From Apophysomyces variabilis (Eukaryota > Mucoromycota > Mucoromycetes > Mucorales > Mucoraceae), in contig MZZL01000138.1 in assembly GCA_002749535.1 (NCBI GenBank), positions 568,119 through 632,118 of the forward strand: 64,000 nt of DNA, given 5' to 3'. The notes beneath the pieces are model-generated. The model had not been told where the DNA came from. It made no database searches and saw only the letters and a program-made list of their open reading frames with translations. The position numbers and the translations under genes are program-made. Below are positions 53,044-63,477 of this stretch, piece after piece; position 1 is the first letter of the stretch, and every line of letters starts with the position of its first letter.

Positions 53044-53678
53044 TGATGATGGTTACCTTTTTGGACTACCCATTTCAAACAATGCCTGATGGGCGCTATG
53101 CGATGAAATCTTCTCCTACAATTGGTGATAGTAGCATAGCCCGATGCCGCTCTCAGCAACGAGCATCAAATGACAAGTACTTTGTATAGCACCGTAGTTG
53201 CTTATAGACTTTTTCTACAGAATGCATATTTATATTGAGCGATTTTTGGTTAATAATGCTAAACGAGGATAACGGGTAACTAAGATAAGACGATAATAAA
53301 TATCGTAGTAGAACAAGATAATAGGAAGGTACACAAAAGATGGTTCAGGCCGCCGTACCGGTTATACTCTTGAATTCCACTGGGTATGGAAAGGATTAGC
53401 ATTACCAAAGCCGATAGTCATTGACCGTCTTTGATCGGACAACAATCTTTCGCAAGCACTTGTACCTTATTTGAACTCTCGGCTTGCGATCCGACACGTC
53501 TTCCCTAAGATATGAATAAAACTTGTACAGGCTCTATATGTAAGCTGCGATAGTCTCAGATTAGTTAGAAATTAGCTCAAATCGGTTGACTCCCCAGTTA
53601 CAGTTTGTAAAACAAATACAGCATGATATTAGAGAAAAAAAAAGCTTAATCATCCTTTCTTCAATACCTTGTTAAAGC

Positions 53679-54330
53679 TTACAATGTGTCATACTGTTGG
53701 CGTAGTGGCTCGTTGCGCACTGCGTCCGAAACAGCAGAAAACGAGTTAAACAATTGATATCCAGGTCGTATGCTCTGGCACTTTTTCAATGACAAAAAAC
53801 AGAAAAAGGTCGATAGGATGCACTTACCATGCACGTACTTGCCGCCAGTGTGATGTTGATGGTAGCATTGGTGTCTCTCCCATGGATTGCATAGCCTATC
53901 TTCACGCTTGGACAGTCGCAGTTGATACAGGTAACACTTCCATGGTTGGTGACCCACTTGTGTGCTTGCTTCTTCTTATGGTATGCAACCGGTTGGAAGC
54001 AGTAGGGGCATGTCTGCGAACTTCGAAATCCATCTGTGATTGCGACAAATGCATTTTGCATATGTTGCCGCATCAGCTTTTTTTCCTCCGTGTCTCGGAT
54101 ATCCACGTATGGTCGACCGTGCAGCTGTTCCTGCAGCCCGGTATACGTAGTCTAGATATCTTTATCGTCGACGGATTTCTTCTGAGGAGACTGCTTGGCG
54201 GACGCAATGTTTGAATAAGCCTTGCGGGTGTAACTCTGTTCGAGTTCGTTTACACTCTATACCAGGCTTCTTTTGCATGTAAAATCGGTCGAAAGAGCTT
54301 TGCTGAAGAGACATGTTGCATTTTGACTAC
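53679..54330 (-). pseudogene. Fanzor (TnpB-like) nuclease, C-terminal remnant
   Basis: The minus strand reads YVDIRDTEEKKLMRQHMQNA, AITDGFRSSQTCPYCFQPVA, a Lys/His-rich insert, GSVTCINCDCPSVK, IGYAIHGRDTNATINITLA and, in a shifted frame, RPGYQLFNSFSAVSDAV near the end. This is RuvC-II plus a complete zinc ribbon (CPYC and CINC/CDC pairs) plus RuvC-III (GRDTNA, Asp kept). The Glu of RuvC-II appears as Gly (TDGFRSS instead of DEFRSS). Upstream of 54,110 the sequence is too degraded to follow. The ribbon differs in spacing from the 25.9 kb and 45 kb copies, so it belongs to another subfamily. Confidence 0.7.
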
Positions 54331-54727
54331 TACGTCTGACGTCCAGTATTCAGATACTGTTTATTGAACAATTTTTTACGCTACTCTAAATAAATTTTGC
54401 GTCCATGCAAGGATCAAGTTTGAGCTAAAAGGGGTAGTAATATGCGTTATTAGTAGATGGATTATGCGGGAAATATATTTTACTTACCTCAACTTGGTCC
54501 TTCCGTGGACACAAAATTCATTCGAGCAGTGTACAAGAATGTTCATGGTTAGTAAATGGAAGGATAGCTTGACATCTTTTTTTTACTTACCCCCGAAGGG
54601 TAATCCTACCCAAAGGTAGGGGGCGGCGAGAGAGAGAAACGGCTTCCATGAGCGGCCGGTTTGTGTGTAACGCACTGCAGAGGACGAGAAGCGATGCAAC
54701 CTGGCGAGGACTTGGAAGCAGAAGATA

Positions 54728-55285
54728 ATGAATGACACTTTGCATAAACAGACAACATTTATTTTTCACTTATCTAGTGGAGTGCAGGGAGCTTACTCAC
54801 ACAACCAAGGTGGTTCGGGACAGAGATTATGCAGGTTAAAGGATACAGAAAAGGGATATCAGTCATTCTATACATATAATCAATGTGAAGTACATACCGG
54901 GGATGTTTTGGATAACAGAGCCAAGGAGCAGAAAAGGTGTTGTCCCTTCGCGTTTATATTGCTCGGGTCACTGAAACCAACAATCACAGTCATGGAAGAA
55001 ATCGATGGATGTCTTATGGATGACAATAATTCTCCCAAGAGTAAAAATGGACTCAGTCTGACAGAAAGTCTGGAACAGAATGGAACATCTGTAGAGGAAA
55101 TAAACCCTCTTCGTTCGTTTCTGTACGTCATTGATGATATCATATCCGTTGCTGTCAGTTATGGTATCAGAAGCTGTCAGGGCAATGGTATCCAATTCCG
55201 GTTCTGCTCAATTGTATTGCCTTATATTCCACTTTTATTTTCCCTGAATGTAGTTATGTTCTCCTTTTCTTCTATTTTATCTTAA
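54728..55285 (+). other. Open reading frame of unknown status
   Basis: A 185-codon frame ending in a hydrophobic stretch (IVLPYIPLLFSLNVVMFSFS) that could be one membrane segment. No motif is recognised, composition is close to the surrounding DNA, and it lies between two mobile-element relics. It may be fortuitous. It is listed because it is the longest frame in this stretch. Confidence 0.2.
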
Positions 55286-55299
55286 ACTTTGTCTATTAG

Positions 55300-55620
55300 G
55301 CAATCACAAAAGATTGGATTGCCACGGAATGAACGCTTAGTATCTTGTCATAGATAATGTACCCATCCATACACCAGTCAAGGTTAAGCAGTTGGTCGAA
55401 AAAAGAGGATACAAATATCTCTATCTTCCTCTCTACTCTCCCTTTCTCAACCCAATAGAAGAGTTTTGGGCCAAAGTGAAGGCTAGGGTAAAAAGGGAGT
55501 CCTTACAAGTTGACGATAACCTTCAAGAGCGTATTGTTCAAGCAGCGCGAAAAGTAAAGCGCTCAGACTGTCAAGGTTGAATCAGACACTCTGAAAGCTT
55601 TTTTGTTAGATGCAAAAATA
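55300..55620 (+). mobile_element. Tc1/mariner transposase C-terminal fragment
   Basis: From about 55,344 the frame reads LVIDNVPIHTPVKVKQLVEK, RGYKYLYLPLYSPFLNPIEE, FWAKVKARVKRESL and ends RKVKRSDCQG. IDN holds the second catalytic Asp and NPIEEFW the third acidic residue of the DDE catalytic core. The HTH domains and first Asp are absent, so this is a 5'-truncated relic. It is closer in wording to a different Tc1 subfamily (LxIDNVPIHTP) than to the 59-60.6 kb copy. Confidence 0.8.
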
Positions 55621-56229
55621 GAGAACCCCTTCTTTAAATAAATTCGTCTTGCTGTGGTTTGAAATAAACTATCTCAGTAAATAGTCAACATGGACACGAC
55701 TGTACGCAAAGAAGGGTAGTCTGACCGCAAATATTTTCATCCAATCATGCAAAATTATTCTTTGGATTCCACAAGAACTTGAATCCCAATCCGTAAATAA
55801 AAAATAGCAACACGCAGATAAATAGGAAAAACACAGTAACTTGCACTAGCCTTTCTCCACTCGCTTCGCTCGTTCCGTTGCAGCCGCACGCGGCTGGAAG
55901 ATAAACTTGGTTGTTTCTAGCAGTTCCTTTTCTGGGAATATTAAATAATGGCATATATTTACAACACAAAAAGATTTAAATTGCTATTAATCGTATTGAT
56001 GAGAGAGAGGTATACATGAACCGGTTGTAAGTTGAGATATGTCAGAGATGATAAAGCATAACAAAAAGTCTGTATCAAAAGGATCAAGAAGGATATAGGA
56101 TATATAGAACATATAGAGGGACAGATAAGGATAAAACTATGAAGACTATAAGGAATAAAAGGCGTAAGAAGGTATGATGGCGAAGTTGGTAATGTTGACG
56201 AGAGAGTATAATCAAACAGTCAACAATAT

Positions 56230-58285
56230 AATTGATTTCTTCACCTCCGATTAACATAGAACTGGAAGACTTCGTACTAAAGAAACGAAGACCAACTTTT
56301 AATGCCTTCATCACTCAACACCTAAAGGATTTATCAAAATGGTCAACTAATCTCATCCATTTGCAAGCGCAAGATTTGTTTTCCGAATGAAAGGGTCGAT
56401 TTATCAAAGTATTGACTAAATGCGAGAAGCAATATTTGGTGCTCAGGTAAAATACTTGGGTTTACAATTGTCATTGCTCATTTGTTTTTGTTAGTGCCAG
56501 CGACTGCAAGTTCAACAAAGATCGGTGGATGACTATATTGGCAACCGCCAATGAATTGGTAAGTGCATAAAAAAATCAAATTGAGAGCTTTTCCTGATTC
56601 CTTTCTTCGCCGTACGCACAGGCTGATGTCGAATTGGAATACACTCTTATTGGCACAAAACTGATGCGAAAAACGAGCTCGCGCGTGTATGACGATGCTT
56701 CTGCAGTGATTGATGGCAATAACTCGATAGCAGATCGCTTGATACATTCAAGGGATCCCCCTGTCTCTCCAGGCGATTCCCAGACCACTTCAAGTGACTC
56801 CCCAGTCAGTCAAGTCAAAGAACACCTTTCTCCCAACAACGCCTCAGCAAAAGAAATCAGCCTACCTTTTGACATTGCGGACCTGGAGCAAAAAATGCAT
56901 AAAATTGTATACGATTACGTGTGAAGAAAAATAGAGAAGGAATATATGCTTTGTTAACATGTTGCTAACAATTATGACTGTTGTAAATATAGTTCTCTGG
57001 CAATGTTATTACCAAAGCGGTACAGAAGGAGTTGCAGGCTATTATGAACATGAAGTGCAGCAATTCTGACTGCAGTTTGGCGTTGATCAAACTTGGTGCG
57101 AAGCACATGTTGAAACAAGAAAAGACACCTATCAACCGTGCCATCATCAAGTACTGATACTTTTCGCTATATTACTGTACCTGTTTATATATTATTCATC
57201 TGCTTTTTCTTATTGCTGATAGACTTTCAATATCAAGAATATACAACCTGATCGATACACGATTTGAAACTATCTACAAGTGCAACGTTTCATCAGCCGT
57301 CTGGCAAATTATCGAGAGTGAGGCAGCCAAGTTGTGCGTTGGCAAAGAAAATTATCTCTCTTGTGGCGCCATTAAGATGTTTGGTCAAATTGTGGAACAA
57401 CAATCATCAAAAGCAATGCTGAAATTTATCGACAAGGAAAAATATCTTTTATCCAGTTGTGACAAGGAAGACACCGAGGAATACACCGTTCTGTTGCTTG
57501 TGGAGCAAGTGTAAGTAAAACTGAGTAGGGACCAAATTTACATGATCGACAATTGTGATGTCATTGCATTCAACATCAAAAGTGTCAGAAATCTTAATCG
57601 TCATCGAGAGAGCGATTCGGAAGCAACTTGTTACCGCCGATTCGCTTCGCTGCTGGAAATATTACTGGACGGCACAGACATAACCATGATTGAGTAAGCA
57701 CTCTTGATAAATGTTTGCTTACATCGATCTTTTTTAACTTGCTACATCTTTTCTTTCAGTGGCGAAAAGGCTTCCAAGGCTACTAAGGTGAACAATGCGA
57801 TCAATAATGCCTACTTTGGCATCGAGCTAAGCCAATACGGGCGAAAAATCGATCTCACCTTGAGCACCATTGAAACAACCGAAATATGCGCCAGCGAATT
57901 CAAGAAGGAGTCAACCGATGACTGTGTGATCATCCAACAACAATCAAAAAACTTGCGAACAAATGCCAGCATGCTGCGCCATGTCTTGTACCCCTTGGAT
58001 CATGACTTGGACACAACTATGGCTATTGACTTTATTGGTAAATGAATGATTTTATATGATATTCAGGACCGCTTACTGACTTTTGTTAATTCAGGTACAA
58101 ATGGGTATTTGTATGCTCTACGACTAGTTGACAATGATTTCTATATTGCCAAACCAATTTCGCGATTGATATACCCGAAGGAGCCCGAAAGTCTCGACCT
58201 TTTTCTGGAACTGCAGTGCTTCCCCGCTAATGTCAATGACTTGGTTAGGGCCTATCGATTGAAAATAGGCGGGGAGTCACAATAA
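56230..58285 (+). CDS. Uncharacterised protein with PD-(D/E)XK nuclease-like signature
   Basis: Several coding blocks separated by plausible introns: an N-terminal helical part (FVLKKRRPTFNAFITQHLKD, NLIHLQAQDLFSE), ASDCKFNKDRWMTILATANE before the intron at 56,560, ELEYTLIGTKLMRK, a Ser/Pro-rich linker, SLPFDIADLEQKMHKIVYDY, SNSDCSLALIKLGAKHML, IYNLIDTRFETIYKCNVS, and the C-terminal domain: CYRRFASLLEILLDGTDI, GRKIDLTLSTIETTEI, CASEFKKE, QQSKNLRTNASML, GYLYALRLVDNDFYIAKP. KIDL and SEFK about 15 residues apart fit the D..(E/D)xK core of PD-(D/E)XK nucleases, with a following Q..KNxR helix. An in-frame TGA near 56,390 (FSE*KGRF) means either an extra intron or decay. I do not recognise a named family. 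Confidence 0.45.
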
Positions 58286-58397
58286 CGGGGAGATGCAATG
58301 GCTTGAATTAGCATAGAAACCTGTTTTTCGGGAATCTCAAAATGATTGAAATAGGCGAGGATTGACATTAACGAAGATTGACATTAGCGGGGAGGCA
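58258..58397 (+). repeat. Two direct copies of a ~45-bp unit at the 3' end of the preceding gene
   Basis: GATTGAAAATAGGCGGGGAG followed by TCACAATAACGGGGAG (58,258-58,295, overlapping the last codons and stop) is echoed by GATTGAAATAGGCGAGGATT, GACATTAACGAAGATTGACATTAGCGGGGAG (58,344-58,394). Within the second copy, GATTGACATTA(A/G)CG is itself duplicated. Confidence 0.6.
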
Positions 58398-58672
58398 CTG
58401 TATCAAGAGCCTCTTCTTCCTGTCCTGGTCCGTGTGAGCTACTCCCGTGGCAGTACCCTTTCCCGAGCACCCAACTCAAGACCACCTCTGGCTTTACCTG
58501 TTACCGAACATTAGTTGTAGTAGAAATATATGCTTTCTCTTGTATGACCTAAAAAGACTGTTGTGATCTGGCGAGAGCAAACATGCTTAGAAAAGCGCAG
58601 TGCTCACCCGCCCTTGTGTCTTCCCCCTCTTCCCCAATAAAAAATCAATTTCACCTGTATCAAGAGCCTCTT
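58398..58672 (+). repeat. 18-bp direct repeats CTGTATCAAGAGCCTCTT bounding 239 bp
   Basis: CTGTATCAAGAGCCTCTT occurs at 58,398-58,415 and exactly again at 58,655-58,672. The DNA between has no ORF. This could be a duplication around a lost insertion, or two ends of a short repeat unit. Confidence 0.7.
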
Positions 58673-59448
58673 TTTTTTAAGAAAGTAAGATGCTACACGC
58701 CGAAAGTTATTATTCTAATTTCCTACTTATAGCATTTTTTACGGACAACTGCGAAGTCGGCAAAGAAGTCACTGTACCAGCGCAAGGCTAACAATGCCTT
58801 GCTAATGCTTAACACCTCCGCTCCGTCAACTGCAACATACGCATCTACTCCACCACCAGCGTCTTTCTCCTCCCCATTTGTTCTTACATCTCCCCTCCAT
58901 TTTTGAATTTACCGACAGCTTCGAGAATTGAAACGACAGGAAGCGATGGAAGATCAGGCACTGCCTGCTGACAATATCACATGCAATAAAAAGGTGCTGT
59001 CATAACCAAATAAAGTCAGCCATGAGCAGTGCATTTTTTCTTCATGCTTTTTATTTTTTTTACGTCAATGGCCGACATATCTGGTCAATGGTCATGATCT
59101 TTTCGGCTGCTTCGTCAATGTGCACGCTGAAGTTGTTTTCTAGGGGGTTTCTTGTTCAGTTTTGCCCAGTATTCTTCGATGGATTTTAAAAAGGGCGAGT
59201 ATGACGGCAGAGAAAAAAACGATTGCCACACTGCTGGATCCAATCTTGTGAATCGAGGGGTTATCGAAGACGAAATATTTTTTTTTTAACAAGCAGGCCA
59301 TATCAAGCAAGTGTGCTTTTTTTTTTTTGAAAATTCAAAAATACCTCACACTTTGTTTGTGAAGTGGTGCCGTTAACCTTTCTTTTTTTTTAACCCTCCA
59401 TATATTTGTTTTTCTGACACCAGTACCCCTGCGAAGATGGTGGCATCT

Positions 59449-60646
59449 TCAGAATGGTTGGCTATTACGACACTTATCCAAGCATTTATCAGAGTGCCTG
59501 ACAATGCCTTGAAAATCATTTAGCCTCAAGCTATTGGAAGCTTCACTGATCCGGGTCATCAAAGTTTCCTTCTCGAGAAACTTGTTGCGTTTTACTTTAC
59601 TTTTGACCACTGACCAGAATTGCTCAATTGGATTGAGCTCAGGAGAATATGGGGGCAAAAAAGCGTAGCGGTAACCGCGAGATTCTACGTATTTACCTAT
59701 GTCCTCGGATGTATGGATAGGAGCGTTATCCATAACAACGCAGTGACCTTTGATGTGCGGATACCGGTCCATTTCATCCATTGTAGCTTTTAGGAAGCTG
59801 ATATAGTGCCCCGTCACCGTTCCTTTGCTGATATGCCCAATACCATCTCCCCGCCTTCTCTTTTTATTGGATGGAGGTTGGGGAAGTCTAAGGCTGCATT
59901 TGATCAGACCTTCAGCAGAAATCGCGCCTAAAATGGTTGTTGTAGTTGCTCGTGTTTTAGGAACCGTGACTACTGCCGGTGTACCTTTCTTTGACCATGC
60001 CATACTACGTTTCAAATTAATATGAAAAGCAGATTCGTTAAGAAAAACACAGTTTCTCATAAAATCCATGTCTGTTTTTATCCCACTTACGAATCCAATC
60101 CAAGCGCTCTTGAATCTTTTCTTCACTGTTCCGATCTATGGGTTGAAACCGAGCTTTTTTGAGAGACAAACTGCAATGTCGTTTTACGAAATCGAACAAT
60201 GTTGTTTTAGACACTTTTAATTTTGTAAATATTTGCTTTAGCTTCTTCATTACTTCGTCTGGGACGACAGAAGGGTTCTCATCAATGCATTCAAGAATGA
60301 CCTTTTTGTGCTCGTCATTGAGAATATGGGGACGACCAGTCTTTTTTCGTTTTACAAAGATACTATCAGGATCTTTCTCGTATTGCACAGCCCATTTCTG
60401 TGCTGTGCGAATGTGAATACCAAGCTGTGTTGCAGCGGCAGCCGCACTTAAACATCTCTCAAACAGCAGCTTGAAGAACCTTACTTTGTCCTGATCAGAA
60501 TAACGTGTGTAGGCTCGTTTCGGTGATATGTCCCTCATTTTAACATCATTGCGAGACTTGACCAGTTCCTTTTCCACCTGCATTGCCTTCGTGTCTCTCT
60601 CACTCTCCAAAGCAAGTTGAGCTAAATATTGGGTATGAGAGCTCAA
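59449..60646 (-). mobile_element. Tc1/mariner-type transposase, frameshifted and active-site mutated
   Basis: Two overlapping minus-strand frames form one transposase. The first (to about 60,090) has SDQDKVRFFKLLFERCLSAA, an HTH with LGIHIRTAQKWAVQYEKD, RPHILNDEHKKVILECIDE and SLSLKKARFQPIDRNSEEK. The second has NCVFLNESAFHINLKRSMAW, VVMDNAPIHTSEDIGKYV, RYAFLPPYSPELNPIEQFW and ends KCLDKCRNSQPF. The frames meet in a run of five A (WDKN versus KTDMD), one base too many or few. The first catalytic Asp expected in the FxDExxF-type block is Asn (FLNES); the second Asp (MDN) and the Glu (NPIEQFW) are present. No ATG marks the start of the first frame clearly. Terminal inverted repeats were not found by eye. 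Confidence 0.82.
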
Positions 60647-60698
60647 GCTTTCAAGACGAAACTGCTCTGTTGTATTAGGATAGATAATGGATCAGACA

Positions 60699-60772
60699 CA
60701 GACACTCAAACAAGAGAATACGTTGAGACTGGTGTTTATTCCTGAAGGAAGGATTATGAACTAAGAACTCAC
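60699..60772. repeat. Dispersed repeat, copy 2 (copy 1 at 25,037-25,110)
   Basis: Same-orientation partner of the 25 kb repeat; shares ACTCAAACAA, TTGAGACTGGTGT, CTGAAGGAAGGAT and GAACTAAGAAC words. It is followed by a doubled CGTTTTACCCAC word that also occurs in the arms of the foldback element at 61.7-62.7 kb. Confidence 0.6.
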
Positions 60773-61389
60773 ACTGCAGTTGAAAGGACGTTTTACCCAC
60801 GTTTTACCCACCTTTATTACCTTTATAATTGGATAAAACAGTATGTGTCAGACGTAATTACATTAATGCTATTGGAAAAGTTGTATGCATTCAACAACTA
60901 ATATTAGAATTCTATTCGACCATGTTCTTTTCTTTAAGCTCTTTTATTGGATTAACTTGCTTACAATGATATATTATACTGGAGTAATGATTCTTATCTA
61001 GTCTTTCCGATTGGATGCTCTTTTCGTTGCATGCATTATTTTAGCCAATAAAATACACTTCTTTATCATGTACAACAACACTTCTTTAGCCTTATATATA
61101 GAGAAAACAACCATTTTTATTTTATTGAAGATATGTAAATATAACGTACTAACAAGTAGCTAACTTTACGATTGGACCTATATAATCTTACCTAATTACT
61201 GAAGGCTAAAAAAGCATAGTTATTAAAAACAATAATTAGTAAAACGTACTTGTGGTATATGTTAGAGACAAATGAGATAAAAGGAAATCAGACAATAGAA
61301 TCCTTTGAGACTGAGTCGAGATTGTTTTTTATTATCATTGTGTTTTCACGACTATTTAGATGTTGTCTCTAAATGTAAGTGCATGCGTT

Positions 61390-61462
61390 GTGTAATGTGT
61401 TGTTCTATGTGTTGTCTCTGTAAATGCAGTGTAGATCTATGAGGATAGAGAGCTGTAAAGAA
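61390..61462. repeat. Dispersed repeat, copy 2 (copy 1 at 18,940-19,015)
   Basis: Contains GTTGTTCTATG, GTCTCTGTAAATGCAGTGTAG and ATCTATGAGGATAGAGAG, matching the 18.9 kb copy with small differences. Confidence 0.5.
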
Positions 61463-61669
61463 AGAGGGAAAGAACCATCTTGCATAGATTAAGCTGTACA
61501 CTTAGTTTGATACATGATGCATGTAGTAAGATGGTCTGATCCTCTTTATACTGCGTAAAGGAGAGAGCTACATTGCATGTAAAATACGATGATCCATATA
61601 CCAAATTGGGAAACTGTAAATGTAGTCCCGCTATTAAGGTGTATAACGACATACTAGCTATATGACACT

Positions 61670-62652
61670 GATGAAGAAGTACTGAAAACACCATGAGTGA
61701 AAAAAAGCAGAGGAAAAAGTCTTGTGAAAGAAAAGGATAATAAAAAGAAAATGCGAATAACCTCATAAAAAAGAAAAATAACCATGTTAAAAGCGTATGA
61801 TATAAATATTTGACGCAGTTCCTAGGAATCGCGCATACACTGTCATACTACTTATATTTTTACATTTGCTAGTTTTTTCTCTTTTGGGAAAGGAGAGACT
61901 GAACAATACTGAAGATTGCTCCCCCTATAGGAAAATGGGTAAAATCTTATATATTACCCAGAGGTAAAATGTGGGTAAAACGCCTACTCTACTGCAGTAA
62001 CATTAAATTAGCTTATGTGCTTTAGGTCTAGACTTGGCCTAGCTATAGTGACCTGCTAGGTCATAATTATATGAAGTAACTTGGCCCAATGAGCTATAGG
62101 CTGATACTTTGGCCCAGCTAGGGCTTGGAATTTGATCTGACCCGACCAGATGTCTGCTGGGCAGGCCTTAATGGGCCAGGTTCTGGGCCATAAAATTAGC
62201 CCGCCTGATATGGCCCACCCGAGTTGGCCCACGGGTCAATGGGCCCATCTTAGTGTGATAGGCCTAGTGTGCTGGGTTCTGGGTTAAGATCTTGGCCCAG
62301 CCCAGCGGGCCATGGGTCAATATCACTGCGGTAGAGTAGGCGTTTTACCCACATTTTACCCCTGGGTAATACATGAGATTTTACCCATTTTCTTATAGGG
62401 GGAGCAATCTTCAGTATTGTTCAGTCTCTCCTTTCCCAAAAGAGAAAAAACTAGCAAATGTAAAAATATAAGTAGTATGACAGTGTATGCGCGATTCCTA
62501 GGAACTGTGTCAATATTTATATCACATGCTTTTAACATGGTTTTTTTTTCCTTTTTATGGGATTATTCGCATTTTCTTTTTACTTATCCTTTTCTTTTAC
62601 AAACTTTTTCCTCTGCTTTTTTTCACTCCATGGTGTTTCAGTACTTCTTCAT
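61670..62652. mobile_element. Foldback element with two 329-bp inverted arms
   Basis: Left arm 61,670-61,998 and right arm 62,324-62,652 are reverse complements with high but not perfect identity. Both contain AGGAATCGCGCATACACTGT, GGGAAAGGAGAGACTGAACA and a CCCCCTATA(A)G word, and both end inside at CGCCTACTCTACTGC. Short ORFs of about 60 and 97 codons cross the arms but look fortuitous. The 325-bp centre is rich in GGCCCA/TGGGCC words. No transposase is encoded, so it would be a non-autonomous foldback or MITE-like element. Confidence 0.85.
62030..62323. repeat. GGCCCA / TGGGCC word cluster in the centre of the foldback element
   Basis: About nine copies of GGCCCA or its complement occur in under 300 bp, many extended as TTGGCCCA or AATGGGCC, together with repeated GGGTCAAT. 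They lie in both orientations, so this is not a simple tandem repeat. Local GC content is much higher than in the arms. A related but poorer TTAGGCCC-rich stretch occurs at 20,430-20,560. Confidence 0.7.
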
Positions 62653-63339
62653 CGGCAAACTCACTTTCACAATGTTGATGATATATCATCCTAATGATAT
62701 ACAACCTTGACCTGAAAGCGTGTTCTTTACTGGCAAGCTTTTATTTTCATTTGACAGCATCTCATTCTTTTTTTTTCTTTTGATAGCCGATATAATTGCA
62801 ACGTCATAGGAAAGCTTGCTTCTTACTTTTAACTAAGGTATTTTGATTGACTGACCTAAATGTGACTAATCTTGACTTTTTATTTGTCTATAGAGTAGCT
62901 TTTCCTTTAAAAAAATGAAAACAGAGAAACATGACACATGTTTTAATGGTACAGATATTTTTTTACGTTGTAACTTGATTACTCATCAATATAATCTTTT
63001 GTAGGCCTATATATAATGTTGCCGTTTGTTGTTGCTATGCCGTCTTAGGTATGTTAACATGTTAGCTTTTAGTATGTTTTACTTGTTGAATACGAATGTA
63101 GACAATAGGGCAATAGACCAGTGATTAACCAGACTAAAAGGTATTGATCAACTTTATTTCTATTGAAGCTTACTTATACTAAATGTGAGACACTTTTTCA
63201 ACTGAGATCGTAAAACTTTTCATGAGGCTTATTCATGATAGCGGAAGATCAAGTACTTAGGACGAATCAGATACCCCTGATATGACAATAGTTTCCAAGG
63301 AACAATAACAGATCAGATCCATTGGTTATATGTAGTGTT

Positions 63340-63435
63340 CCGCAAAAGAACCGAAGAACCGGAACCGAACTGGAACCGAACCGAACCGGAACCGAGGTCG
63401 GTTCTTTATAAAGGAACCGAAGAACCGAAGCCATT
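63340..63435. repeat. GAACCG-rich array next to the hAT transposase
   Basis: Roughly ten GAACCG units (AGAACCGAAGAACCGG..GGAACCGAACC) run in one direction, then a near-palindrome GGTTCTTTATAAAGGAACC, then two more AAGAACCGAAG units. hAT transposases often bind short subterminal motif arrays, and this array sits about 50 bp beyond the transposase stop codon. Confidence 0.75.
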
Positions 63436-63477
63436 TTTCACTTAGACTAATTAGCACAATTCTGAATCAGATGCAGT

